A stretch of DNA of 64,000 nucleotides. Source: Pseudomonas fluvialis (lineage in GTDB: Bacteria > Pseudomonadota > Gammaproteobacteria > Pseudomonadales > Pseudomonadaceae). Shown in pieces: positions 32,863 through 40,904 of the stretch. The stretch lies in NCBI RefSeq assembly GCF_014207935.1, contig NZ_JACHLL010000001.1:868001-932000 (forward strand), written 5' to 3'. Each line of letters begins with the position of its first letter. Positions within the stretch are counted from its first letter, which is position 1. The translations under genes and the position numbers were made by a program. The notes below the pieces were generated by a model. That model had not been told where the DNA came from and did not search any database. It saw only the letters and a list, made by a program, of their open reading frames with translations.

Positions 32863-34463
32863 GCACCGAACGCCCGCTGACGCAGTTGCTGGTAGCGTTC
32901 CTGGCGCGGGTCCGTATCGGGGATCATGCGCACCGCATCCAGGCAGGCACGGCACTCGCCCAGCAATGCCTCGCTGCCCTGACCAGTAGCCAGACGCAGC
33001 AATGACTGGGCGGTATTGAGGGCGATACTGATGTTCTTCGGCTGCAGCAGCAGAGCCCGGCGGAACAGCGCCAGCGCCTCGTCGTGCTGGCCCTGCTGGT
33101 AGCAGCGCACGCCCTGGCGGTTGAGTTCCACCGCCTCCTTGCCGCCGCCGAGAATGGCCGGATCGCTGGTTTGCCCGGCCACCTTCTGCAGCACCGCCGG
33201 GTCGTCACCGTAGATTTCCACGCAGTTCTTCAGCAGCTCGTCGCCGGCGCCCGGCTGACCCAGGTCACGCAGCTGACCGGCCACCTGCAGGGCCACCTCG
33301 GCGGAGAAAAACTGTGGCAGGTCGGTCATGCGCGCCATGGCCTCCTCGGTGAGCTTTTTCGCCTGCGCCGCATCACCGGACTTCACCAGGCTCTGGGCAT
33401 GAGCCAGGCGCGCGCGTACCTGCACCGCCGGGTTGTCGCTGTAGGTCTTTTCCAGCTCGCCGAGGGTCTGGCCGATCTCCTGCTGCACGCGTTTGTCCAG
33501 GCTGCCGTCACCCGCCTGGGCGGTCAGCGCCTGGCTGAGGCCGAGGTAATTCTCCGGGTTCTTGAAGCGCGAGGTGCGGCCCTGTTCGACGGCATGCCGG
33601 TAGGCCTTGGAGGCCACCTCGAAGTCTTCGTTGGCCATGGCCAGCTTGCCCAGGTGCATCTGTCGGCGAATGGCCAGTGGCGACAGCTTGATCGCCTCTT
33701 CCAGCAGGTGCTGCGCCTTCTTTTCCTCGCCCAGTGCCTCCAGTACGGCGGCCAGGCCATCGTACAGACCGGGCAGCATGGCGAACTGTTGCAGGCCCTT
33801 TTCATACACCTCGCGGGCACGCTGCAGCTGGTTGCGGCTGTGCAGCAGGCTGCCCAGGGCCATGTAGGCCCATGGCAGCGGGCGGTCGGCAAGCAGTTGG
33901 GTCAGCAGCTGTTCGAGTTCGTCGTGACGACTCAGCTCGCGCAGGGCGCCGGCCTTGTAGCGTAGGCACAGCGGGGCGTAACGCTTGTCCTGACGACTCA
34001 GCTCGTCGCAGGCAGCCAGCACGGCGGCATGCTCACCCTTGTCCAGCGCCTGCAGGATGGGCTTGAGCGCGGTCTTGCGCTCGACCAGCTTGTCCAGGCG
34101 CTGCAGCAGGCTGGCGCGGTTGAACGGCTTGGTCAGGTAGGCATCCGGCTCATGTTCGAGGGCGCTGAGCACCATGGCCTGGCTGCTCTCGGCGGTAACC
34201 ATGACGAAGATGCACTGGTGGCTGATCAGCTTGCCGGCGATCAGCTCCTCCAGCACCTGCTGGCCATTCTTGCCGGAGCCCAGGTTGTAGTCGTGCAGGA
34301 TGATGTCGTAGCGCTTGTTGCGGCACATCACCAGGGTGTCTTCGCCGCGGTCGGCGGTATCCACGTCCTTGGCGCCGATGTCGCGCAGCATGGCCTTGAC
34401 CGAGCTGCGGAAGTCGGAGAAGTCATCGACGATGAGAAAGCGGGTACGGCTGTAATCCTGCAT
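32859..34463 (-). CDS. Response regulator with TPR repeats
   Basis: The 534-residue product starts at the ATG at 34463 (MQDYSRTRFLIVDDFSDFR); the frame to 34757 is an overlap with the GntR gene region. The receiver domain (1-125) has DD at 13-14, the phospho-acceptor Asp58 in ILHDYNLG and the lysine in YLTKPFNR. The rest is made of tetratricopeptide-type helical repeats (RAREVYEKGLQQFAMLPGLYDGLAAVLEALGEEKKAQHLLEEAI, ELNRQGVRCYQQGQHDEALALFRRALLLQP), so output is by protein binding rather than DNA binding. The stop overlaps the kinase start by four bases. Together they form a two-component unit of unknown target. Confidence 0.9.
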   Translation of the reverse strand: MQDYSRTRFLIVDDFSDFRSSVKAMLRDIGAKDVDTADRGEDTLVMCRNKRYDIILHDYNLGSGKNGQQVLEELIAGKLISHQCIFVMVTAESSQAMVLSALEHEPDAYLTKPFNRASLLQRLDKLVERKTALKPILQALDKGEHAAVLAACDELSRQDKRYAPLCLRYKAGALRELSRHDELEQLLTQLLADRPLPWAYMALGSLLHSRNQLQRAREVYEKGLQQFAMLPGLYDGLAAVLEALGEEKKAQHLLEEAIKLSPLAIRRQMHLGKLAMANEDFEVASKAYRHAVEQGRTSRFKNPENYLGLSQALTAQAGDGSLDKRVQQEIGQTLGELEKTYSDNPAVQVRARLAHAQSLVKSGDAAQAKKLTEEAMARMTDLPQFFSAEVALQVAGQLRDLGQPGAGDELLKNCVEIYGDDPAVLQKVAGQTSDPAILGGGKEAVELNRQGVRCYQQGQHDEALALFRRALLLQPKNISIALNTAQSLLRLATGQGSEALLGECRACLDAVRMIPDTDPRQERYQQLRQRAFGA

Positions 34464-34536
34464 CGGGTAGGTCCTGGTGCAACAGGAAGAAAGTAGAACT
34501 GAGTGTAGTTTCCCGGCGCCAAACTGCCCGGTCGCC

Positions 34537-35199
34537 TTAGCGGGCGGGCCGTTCTCCAGCCTCCAGATCAAGCAGGTTGAGGAGGAACTTGCCGAAGTAG
34601 GACAGGTCCGCCTCGATCGCCGCGCGCGCGCCGGAAGGCTCGCCCCGCTCGATGGCGGCCAGGCAGTCTTCGTGGAAATCGTTGAGGCGCAACGACAGAT
34701 CTGCCTCGGTGAACAGGCGGTTGAAGAAGGGCCCGACCTGCAGCCACAGCGCCTCAATCAGTCGCAGCAGTACGGGGTTGGCGCAGGCCTGGTAGAGGGT
34801 CAGGTGGAACTGGCTGTTGTGCGTCAGGTAGCCCTGCACGTCGCGCTGCTCCAGTGCACGTTCCATCTCGGCCACGCAATCGCGCAGGATGTCCCGCTCG
34901 CGGGGACTCAGGCGCCTGGCCCCCTCCTCGGCGGCCAGGCCTTCCAGGCTCAGACGCACCTGGAACAGTTGCTGGAAACGCTCGCGGGTCATCGCCGGCA
35001 CGCGCACGGAGCGCTGCTGCTCGCCCTCCAGCGCACCCTCGGCAACCAGACGCTGCAACGCCGCGCGCACCGGCATCGGACTGGTGCCCCAGGCAGCGGC
35101 CAGGTCGCGGATCTTCAGGCGTTCGCCGGGCTTGAATGTGCCCGCCAGCAAGGCGGCACGAAGGTTCTGGTACAGCTGCTCCTGCAGGTTGTCGGCCAT
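34537..35199 (-). CDS. GntR-family regulator, FCD-type
   Basis: The 220-residue product has a GntR winged helix (about 8-75; LRAALLAGTFKPGERLKIRDLAAAWGTSPMPVRAALQRLVAEGAL) and a FadR C-terminal (FCD) helical domain (about 80-210) with LEGLAAEEGARRL, HNSQFHLTLYQACANP and NDFHEDCLAAIERGE. The Asp/His set there usually binds a metal and a carboxylate ligand. It lies just beyond the SDR gene of the catabolic cluster. Two palindromes of TGTGATCACA type lie in the SDR/aminotransferase divergent region and are its likely operators. The effector is probably an intermediate of that pathway; this is inference. Confidence 0.88.
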   Translation of the reverse strand: MADNLQEQLYQNLRAALLAGTFKPGERLKIRDLAAAWGTSPMPVRAALQRLVAEGALEGEQQRSVRVPAMTRERFQQLFQVRLSLEGLAAEEGARRLSPRERDILRDCVAEMERALEQRDVQGYLTHNSQFHLTLYQACANPVLLRLIEALWLQVGPFFNRLFTEADLSLRLNDFHEDCLAAIERGEPSGARAAIEADLSYFGKFLLNLLDLEAGERPAR

Positions 35200-35294
35200 G
35201 GGTCAGTGCTCCCGTGGCGGAGCAGGCAGTTGGGAAAGGGTCAGCAAACAATCGCGCATGGTGCTCTCCAGATGATGGAAAAATCAGCTGAGCG

Positions 35295-35404
35295 ATTCTG
35301 CTAGAGGCAGGCTAGGCGCGGAAGTGACCGAAAAGCGCAGCTGGCTGCAGCCAATGAGCATTTTCGGACATTGGCGCAACGACGCCTGACCGACGCAGAA
35401 ACGT
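35295..35404 (-). repeat. 3'-end interspersed element, copy 2
   Basis: Read on the minus strand from the SDR stop at 35405: GTCAGGCGTCGTTG, then CGAAAATGCTCATTGGCT, GC, AGCCAGCTGCGCTTTTCG (a stem-loop), then GCGCCTAGCCTGCCTC. Core and flanks match copy 3 at 39129-39250 closely and copy 1 at 16462-16602 more loosely. It starts right behind a stop codon and in the same orientation to that gene as the other copies. The outer limit near 35295 is approximate. Confidence 0.75.
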
Positions 35405-36184
35405 TCAGGGGGCTTTGTTTTCGATCAGGCAATTTCCGCCATCGACCACCAGCACTTCGCCGGTGATATAGCTGGCCTCGGGCGACGCCAGGAAAGCCAC
35501 CGCAGCGGCAATTTCTTCCGGGCGACCGGCGCGGCCGATCGGCGTGTACTCGGCGGCATGGCGTTCCTCGTCGGTGCTGGAACCGGTGGCGATCCAGCCC
35601 GGCGCCACGCTGTTGACCGTGATGCCCTGCTTGGCCACCTCCAGTGCCAGGCCCATGCTCATGCCGAGCATGGCCGCCTTGGCCGCGCTGTAGGCCGACT
35701 CGCCCGGATTGCTGCCACGGGTGCCGGTGGTGGAGCTGATGTTGACGATGCGACCAAAGCCGCGCGCCTGCATGCCTGGCAGCACGGCGCGGGTCAGCAG
35801 GAAGGCGCTGGTCAGGTTGCGAGCGAGGGACAGGTTCCAGGTCATCAGGTCCATGTCCGCCAGTTCGGCGAAGGGCTCCGGACTACCCTGCATGGCCATG
35901 CCGGCGTTGTTCACCAGTACGTCGATGCGACCCCAGAGACTCTCTGCCCAGGTCGCCAGCTCGCGCACCTGGGCCTCGTCGGTGAGATCGGCCGGGCGGC
36001 CTTCCACCTCGAAGCCCTCGGCGCGCAGCTCGGCGACCCGCTCATGGATGCGTGCGCTGCTGGCGCTGATGATCAGCCGGGCACCAGCCTGGCCGAGTCG
36101 GCGGGCGATGGCCATGCCGATACCATCCGCGGCGCCTGCGCCGCTCACCAGGGCGACCCGGCCCAGCCATACTGATTGCGTCAT
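35405..36184 (-). CDS. SDR family oxidoreductase of the catabolic cluster
   Basis: The 259-residue product starts at the ATG at 36184 (MTQSVWLGRVALVSGAGAADGIG); the frame to 36238 would run through the operator. It has the classical SDR marks: the glycine motif GAGAADGIG, NNAGMA near 90, the catalytic serine in NISSTTG and YSAAK, and the C-terminal SPEASYITGEVLVVDGGNCL segment. It is an NAD(P)-dependent dehydrogenase or reductase of unknown substrate. It is divergent from the aminotransferase, with two matched palindromes between, so both are likely under one regulator. Its 3' end carries repeat copy 2. Confidence 0.92.
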   Translation of the reverse strand: MTQSVWLGRVALVSGAGAADGIGMAIARRLGQAGARLIISASSARIHERVAELRAEGFEVEGRPADLTDEAQVRELATWAESLWGRIDVLVNNAGMAMQGSPEPFAELADMDLMTWNLSLARNLTSAFLLTRAVLPGMQARGFGRIVNISSTTGTRGSNPGESAYSAAKAAMLGMSMGLALEVAKQGITVNSVAPGWIATGSSTDEERHAAEYTPIGRAGRPEEIAAAVAFLASPEASYITGEVLVVDGGNCLIENKAP

Positions 36185-36193
36185 GCCCACCTC

Positions 36194-36207
36194 TTTGTGA
36201 TCACAAA
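36194..36207. promoter_or_regulatory. Probable GntR operator 1
   Basis: TTTGTGATCACAAA is a perfect 14-bp palindrome just upstream of the SDR start. A second site with the same core lies at 36257-36270; the centres are 63 bp apart, about six helical turns, which would suit two dimers on one face of the DNA. Confidence 0.75.
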
Positions 36208-36256
36208 TATGAGAATAGGCTAGCCTAAAACCCTTCATCGCACACCTATTGACATA

Positions 36257-36270
36257 AATGTGATCACAAA
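36257..36270. promoter_or_regulatory. Probable GntR operator 2
   Basis: AATGTGATCACAAA contains the perfect 10-bp core TGTGATCACA found in the site at 36194-36207, with one outer mismatch. It lies about 40 bp upstream of the aminotransferase start. Confidence 0.7.
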
Positions 36271-36307
36271 TGCAGGATGTGCGGAAATCCGAACGAGGTG
36301 TTCAACA

Positions 36308-37699
36308 ATGACTGCCAGTGGTATCAGCCAAGCCGCCGTGGAAACCTTCGCCGCCCGTGAGCGTGCCCGCTTCCTCGAACGCAATCCGAAGTCCGTCGCC
36401 CTTGCCGAGCGGGCGCGCAGCTCGCTGTACGCCGGCGTGCCGATGCACTGGATGGCCGACTGGTCGACCCCCTGCCCGCTGTTCGTCGAGCGCGCCAAAG
36501 GTGCGCGCTTCTATGATGTCGACGGCCATGAGTACATCGACTTCTGCCTGGGCGACACCGGCACCATGTTCGGTCATTCGCCGGACCCGATTGCCAAGGC
36601 CATCGCCGAGCAGGCCAACAACGGCCTGACCACCATGCTGCCGGGCGAAGACGCCGTGGTCTGCGGCGAGCTGCTGGCCGCGCGCTTCGGCCTGCCGTTC
36701 TGGCAGGTCACCGCCACCGCCACCGACTCCAACCGCTACGTGCTGCGCTGGGCCCGTGCGGTCACGGGGCGCAAGACCCTGCTGGTGTTCGACGGCTGCT
36801 ACCACGGCACCGTGGACGACGTGATGGTGCGCTGCCGCGACGGCGAGACCGTGCACCGCTCCGGCCTGGTCGGCCAGGCCTACGACCTGACCGAATACAG
36901 CCGCGCCATCCCGTTCAACGATGTCGAAGCGCTGGAAGCGGCGCTGGCCCAGGGCGACGTCTGCGCCCTGCTGTGCGAGCCGGCCATGACCAATATCGGC
37001 ATGGTCCTGCCCGATCCCGGTTTCATGCAGAAGTGCCGCGAGCTGACCCGCAAGTACGGCAGCCTGCTGATCATCGACGAGACCCACACCATCTCCACCA
37101 ATATCGGTGGCTGCACCAAGCTGTGGAACCTCGACCCGGACTTCTTCGTGGTCGGCAAGCCGATCGCCGGCGGCGTGCCCTGCGGCATCTTCGGCTGCAG
37201 CGCCGAGATGGCCGAGAAGATGCTCGCCTCGCGCAAGCAGGCTCAGGAAGACAGCCATGGCCACGGCCACAGCGGCATGGGCACCACCCTCTCGGCCAAC
37301 GCCCTGGCCATGCACTGCATGCGCGCCAACCTGGAACAGGTGATGACCCAGGCCGCCTACGACCACATGCTGCCACTGGCCAAACGCCTGGCCGACGGCT
37401 TCCGTGGCCTGATCGCCAAGCACGACCTGAAGTGGTCGGTGACCGAGCTGGGCGCGCGCAGCGAATTCCAGTTCTGCCCGGTATCGCCACGCACCGGTGC
37501 CGAGGCCGAGGCCGCCTTCCACGATGAGCTGCAGATGGCCATCCACCTGTACCTGATCAACCGCGGCATCCTGATTACCCCGTTCCACAACATGACCCTG
37601 TGCTGCCCGAGCACCTCGGCCGAGGATGTGGACAAGCTGATCAGCATGCTGGACCAGGCCCTTACCGAGCTGCTGGCCATTCCCGGCGCCCGTCTCTGA
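36308..37699 (+). CDS. Class III PLP aminotransferase, catabolic
   Basis: The 463-residue product starts at the ATG at 36308, after an AACGAGG-type site. It has the fold-type I, class III layout of glutamate-1-semialdehyde aminomutase and omega-transaminases: FYDVDGHEYIDFCLGDTGTMFGH, FDGCYHGTVDD, LLIIDETHT (Asp257 to the pyridine nitrogen) and VVGKPIAGGVP with the Schiff-base Lys284. An insertion EDSHGHGHSGMG near 330 is unusual. No hemL context exists; the neighbours are a glutamine-synthetase-like ligase, SDRs and a GntR regulator, so a catabolic role on an amine or amino acid is likely. It is the first gene of a plus-strand operon. Confidence 0.9.
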   Translation: MTASGISQAAVETFAARERARFLERNPKSVALAERARSSLYAGVPMHWMADWSTPCPLFVERAKGARFYDVDGHEYIDFCLGDTGTMFGHSPDPIAKAIAEQANNGLTTMLPGEDAVVCGELLAARFGLPFWQVTATATDSNRYVLRWARAVTGRKTLLVFDGCYHGTVDDVMVRCRDGETVHRSGLVGQAYDLTEYSRAIPFNDVEALEAALAQGDVCALLCEPAMTNIGMVLPDPGFMQKCRELTRKYGSLLIIDETHTISTNIGGCTKLWNLDPDFFVVGKPIAGGVPCGIFGCSAEMAEKMLASRKQAQEDSHGHGHSGMGTTLSANALAMHCMRANLEQVMTQAAYDHMLPLAKRLADGFRGLIAKHDLKWSVTELGARSEFQFCPVSPRTGAEAEAAFHDELQMAIHLYLINRGILITPFHNMTLCCPSTSAEDVDKLISMLDQALTELLAIPGARL

Positions 37700-37709
37700 A
37701 CCGCCCTCA

Positions 37710-37739
37710 CCCCTCGCCCCTCTCCAGGGGGGCGAGGGG
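37710..37739 (+). repeat. Inverted repeat between aminotransferase and ligase genes
   Basis: CCCCTCGCCCC and GGGGCGAGGGG form a perfect 11-bp stem around an 8-base loop, with only 18 bp from the stem to the next start codon. In an operon it could attenuate or protect the 3' end of the first message; similar C/G-rich repeats are common between Pseudomonas genes. Confidence 0.75.
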
Positions 37740-37757
37740 AATAGAAGCAAGGACACC

Positions 37758-39128
37758 ATGATGAAATTTGCCGACATTCAGGAAGCCCGCGACTTCCTCG
37801 CCGCCCACCCCGAGGTGCGCCTGATCGAGCTGATCCTGATCGACGCCAACGGCATCCCGCGCGGCAAGCTGCTGCACCGCGACGAGCTGCTGGCGATCTA
37901 CGAGAACGGCCGCCCGCTGCCCAGCTCCATCCTCTCGCTGACCATCCAGGGCGAGGACGTCGAGGAAAGCGGCCTGGTCTGGGAAGTCGCCGATGCCGAC
38001 TGCTGGACCTACCCGATCCCCGGCAGCCTGACCCTGCAGACCTGGCGCGCCACGCCCACCGGCCAGGTGCAGGTGAGCATGCACCCGACCCAGGGCCAGC
38101 CTGCCGCCGCCGGTGATCCGCGCCATGTGCTGGCGCGCGCCATCGAGCGCCTCAAGGCCGACGGCTACCACCCGGTGATGGCGGTGGAGCTGGAGTTCTA
38201 CCTGCTGGACAAGAATCGCGATGCCAACGGCCGCCCGCAACCGGCCGTGCAGGCCAACGGCGTGCGCCCGCAGGCGCCGCAGGTGTATGGCGTGCTGGAG
38301 CTGGAGCAGCAGCAGGCCTTCCTCGACGACCTCTACAGCGCCTGCGAGGCCCAGGGTCTGCCGGTGCGCACGGCGATTTCCGAGTACGCCCCCGGCCAGC
38401 TGGAGCTGACCCTGGAGCACCGCTTCGACGCCCTGCAAGCGGTAGATGAAGGCATCCGCTACAAACGTCTGGTCAAAGGCGTGGCCAACAAGCACGGACT
38501 GATCGCCTGCTTTATGGCCAAGCCGTTCGGCGACCTGGCCGGCAGCGGCCTGCACATGCACGTCAGCCTGGCGGATGCCGAAGGCAACAACCTGATGGCC
38601 TCGGAAGACCCGCACGGCACTCCGCTGCTGCGCCATGCCATCGGCGGCATGATGGCCACGCTCAACGACGCGCTGGCGATCTTCTGCCCCAACGCCAACT
38701 CCTACCGCCGCTTCCAGGCCAACAGCTATGCGCCGCTGGCCAAGAGCTGGGGCGTGAACAACCGCACCGTGTCGTTCCGCGTGCCCGGCGGCCCGGCCAA
38801 GAGCCGCCACGTGGAGCACCGCATCTGCGGTGCAGACGCCAACCCCTACCTGGCCGCCGCGGCGATCCTGGCCGGCATCCACCATGGCATCCAGCACCAG
38901 ATCGACCCGGGCGAAGCCATCGTCGGCAACGGCTACGAGCAGGCCCGCGAAACCCTGCCGACCGACTGGCTGACCGCGCTGCGCACCCTGGAGCAGTCGG
39001 CCTGGGCCAAGGAAGCCCTCGGCGAGGACTTCCTGAAGATCTTCCTGGCGATCAAGTGGGAAGAGTTCCGCCAGTTCGTCGGTGAAGTGGGTGAGCAGGA
39101 TTGGCGCTGGTACCTGACCCACGCCTGA
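37758..39128 (+). CDS. Glutamine-synthetase-family ligase (gamma-glutamylpolyamine synthetase type)
   Basis: The 456-residue product has a GS beta-grasp N-terminus (LIELILIDANGIPRGKLLHRDEL) and the catalytic domain with VMAVELEFYLLD, ISEYAPGQLELTL, AKPFGDLAGSGLHMHVSL, NSYRRF and NNRTVSFRVPGGPAKSRHVEHRICGADANPYL. The glutamine-synthetase adenylylation tyrosine loop is absent, as in PuuA/Pau-type ligases that join glutamate to amines. An RPGG-like NRTVSFR stretch instead of the GlnA form supports a non-GlnA ligase. With the aminotransferase 58 bp upstream and SDRs nearby, it probably activates an amine for breakdown. The substrate is not evident. Confidence 0.92.
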   Translation: MMKFADIQEARDFLAAHPEVRLIELILIDANGIPRGKLLHRDELLAIYENGRPLPSSILSLTIQGEDVEESGLVWEVADADCWTYPIPGSLTLQTWRATPTGQVQVSMHPTQGQPAAAGDPRHVLARAIERLKADGYHPVMAVELEFYLLDKNRDANGRPQPAVQANGVRPQAPQVYGVLELEQQQAFLDDLYSACEAQGLPVRTAISEYAPGQLELTLEHRFDALQAVDEGIRYKRLVKGVANKHGLIACFMAKPFGDLAGSGLHMHVSLADAEGNNLMASEDPHGTPLLRHAIGGMMATLNDALAIFCPNANSYRRFQANSYAPLAKSWGVNNRTVSFRVPGGPAKSRHVEHRICGADANPYLAAAAILAGIHHGIQHQIDPGEAIVGNGYEQARETLPTDWLTALRTLEQSAWAKEALGEDFLKIFLAIKWEEFRQFVGEVGEQDWRWYLTHA

Positions 39129-39250
39129 GAGGCTGCTGCGCTCAATCAGGCGTTGTTGGAGGACCACTCGAAAATGCTCATTGGCTATCAGCCAACTCCG
39201 CTTTTCGAGCGGCCCTCCGCCTAGCCTGCTCATCGCTCGCGACGCCTCTC
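39129..39250 (+). repeat. 3'-end interspersed element, copy 3
   Basis: It begins right after the ligase stop codon. A long stem-loop runs from GGAGGACCACTCGAAAATG through CTCATTGGCT, ATC, AGCCAACTCCG to CTTTTCGAGCGGCCCTCC, then GCCTAGCCTGCTCATCGC and TCGCGACGCC follow. Core and both flanks match copy 2 (35295-35404) and, more loosely, copy 1. All three share orientation relative to the gene before them. The downstream limit is approximate. Confidence 0.8.
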
Positions 39251-39282
39251 GCCCCCACAACTCCCCCCCTCTAGGAGCTCCT

Positions 39283-40038
39283 ATGCAACCCGTCGTACTG
39301 ATCACCGGCGCCGCCGGCGGCCTGGGCCGCGCCCTGGCGCAGCGTTTTCACCAGGGCAACTGGCGCGTCGTGGTCACCGACCAGAACGCCTCCGGCCTGT
39401 CCCAGCTGGGCCACGAAATGCCGCTGGCCGGCTCCATCACCGCCGACCTGCGCAGCGCCGCGGCCTGCCGTGACGTAGTCGAGCGCACGCTCGGCCGCGT
39501 CGGCCGCCTGGATGCACTGGTCAACGCCGCAGGCATCTGGCGCGAAGGCCCGGTAGATAGCTTCTCCGAGGAAGACTTCGATCTGGTCATGGCGGTCAAC
39601 CTCAAGGCGCCCTTCTTCATGTGCTCGGCGGCCATCCCGCACCTGAAGGAAACCCGCGGCTGCATCGTCAATATCTCCAGCGATGCCGGCCATCAGGGCA
39701 ACCAGAACGCCGCCGCCTACTGCGCCAGCAAGGGCGGCCTGACCCTGCTCGGCAAGACCCTGGCGCTGGACCTGGCGCCCCATGGCGTGCGGGTCAACAC
39801 GGTGTCGCCGGGCGATATCGACACGCCCATGCTGGCCTTCCAGGCCCAGCAATATGGCAACGGCAACCCGATGGCCTACTACCGCGGCCTGCTGGACAAG
39901 TACCCGCAGGGTGACAAGGCCCGCTTCGTCCAGCCCGCCGAAGTGGCCGAGCTGGTGTACTTCCTCTGCCAGCCGGCGGCCAGCGCCATCACCGGTGCCG
40001 ACCTGGCCATCGACCTGGGGCTCTCGGCCGGCAAGTAG
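39283..40038 (+). CDS. SDR family oxidoreductase, second of the catabolic cluster
   Basis: The 251-residue product begins at the ATG at 39283, preceded by CTAGGAGC; the frame from 39181 runs through the repeat and is unsupported. SDR marks: GAAGGLG at 9-15, NAAGIW near 84, the serine in NISSDAG, the active-site YCASKGG, and PGDID. The C-terminus ITGADLAIDLGLSAGK is shortened but complete. It is an NAD(P)-dependent dehydrogenase, probably acting on an intermediate of the pathway whose other genes lie at 35405-39128; repeat copy 3 separates it from the ligase gene. Confidence 0.9.
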   Translation: MQPVVLITGAAGGLGRALAQRFHQGNWRVVVTDQNASGLSQLGHEMPLAGSITADLRSAAACRDVVERTLGRVGRLDALVNAAGIWREGPVDSFSEEDFDLVMAVNLKAPFFMCSAAIPHLKETRGCIVNISSDAGHQGNQNAAAYCASKGGLTLLGKTLALDLAPHGVRVNTVSPGDIDTPMLAFQAQQYGNGNPMAYYRGLLDKYPQGDKARFVQPAEVAELVYFLCQPAASAITGADLAIDLGLSAGK

Positions 40039-40075
40039 AAGCTAGACTGCAGCTATCTCCTTGAGGCCGATGCCG

Positions 40076-40813
40076 ATGCTGCGTCCGTGGTGCCTGCTCC
40101 TGTTGTTGCTGACCAGCCTATCCGCCACCGCGGAAACCCTGCGCGTGGTGATCGATCAGCACGACTACTACCCGCACTACCGGGTCGACGCCGGGCAATC
40201 CGCCACGGGCCTCGGCCCAGAACTGCTGCGCCGCTTCGCCGAGCACGAAGGCTATCAGCTGAGCTTCCTGCCGCTGCCAATCAAGCGGGTTTACCACCAG
40301 CTGCGCGCCGACCCGAGTATCGACCTGGCCTACCCGGACAACCCGGACTGGGCGCTGCCACTCAAGCAGGGCCTGCCGCTCTACTACAGCCGCCACAGCC
40401 TGCCGGTACTGGATGGCACTCTGGTCAACAGCTCGCGCCTGGGCCTGGGCGAAGCGGCCATCCGCCTGCTCGGCCTGGTGCGTGGCTTCACTCCCGAGGC
40501 CTGGCAGGCGCAACTGGCCAGGGGGCAGCTGCAACTGGTCGAAGCCAGTGATCTGAAAGCGCTGATCCAGATGCTGCAACGCGGCCGCATCGATGCCATC
40601 TACGCCAACCCCGAAGTGGTCCGCCAGCGCCTGCAACAGATGGGCCTGGCCGCTGACAGCGTGCGTCTCGATCCGGCCCTGCCCAAACTGGTGACTCGAT
40701 ACCACCTGTCCAGCAGCCAGCGCGGCGACCTGCTGGAACGCTTCGATCGCTTCCTCGACGAGCAGCCGCAGCTGCTGCCGACACTGCAGCGGCACTACGG
40801 GATAGCCGAGTAG
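40076..40813 (+). CDS. Exported periplasmic binding-like protein (SBP family 3 fold)
   Basis: I chose the ATG at 40076, nine bases behind TGAGG; ATG 40070 is too close to it. The 245-residue product has a signal peptide (about 1-20, ending ATA) and a bilobal amino-acid-binding type fold: TLRVVIDQHDYYPHYRVDAGQSATGLGPELLRRFAEHEG opens lobe 1, with LIQMLQRGRIDAIYANPEVV and HLSSSQRGDLLERFDRFLDE later. No ABC permease genes are adjacent, so it may be a stand-alone member of the type common in Pseudomonas and Shewanella, possibly for signalling rather than uptake. Ligand unknown. Confidence 0.8.
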   Translation: MLRPWCLLLLLLTSLSATAETLRVVIDQHDYYPHYRVDAGQSATGLGPELLRRFAEHEGYQLSFLPLPIKRVYHQLRADPSIDLAYPDNPDWALPLKQGLPLYYSRHSLPVLDGTLVNSSRLGLGEAAIRLLGLVRGFTPEAWQAQLARGQLQLVEASDLKALIQMLQRGRIDAIYANPEVVRQRLQQMGLAADSVRLDPALPKLVTRYHLSSSQRGDLLERFDRFLDEQPQLLPTLQRHYGIAE

Positions 40814-40904
40814 TCTGGTCAGACTCTTGCATACGGGCAACGCCCGAACGCTTGACCCGACGCGCCGCTCGGCGTATCAAGCCCACCCCGCAACGAGGTA
40901 TCCG

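Noticed and set aside
36194..36270. TGTGATCACA sites as CRP/Vfr binding sites
   Set aside because: CRP-type sites need about six bases between TGTGA and TCACA; here the halves are fused, which fits a GntR-type operator better.
36308..37699. Glutamate-1-semialdehyde aminomutase (hemL)
   Set aside because: Same fold, but the catabolic neighbours, GntR control and unusual His-rich insert argue for another transaminase.
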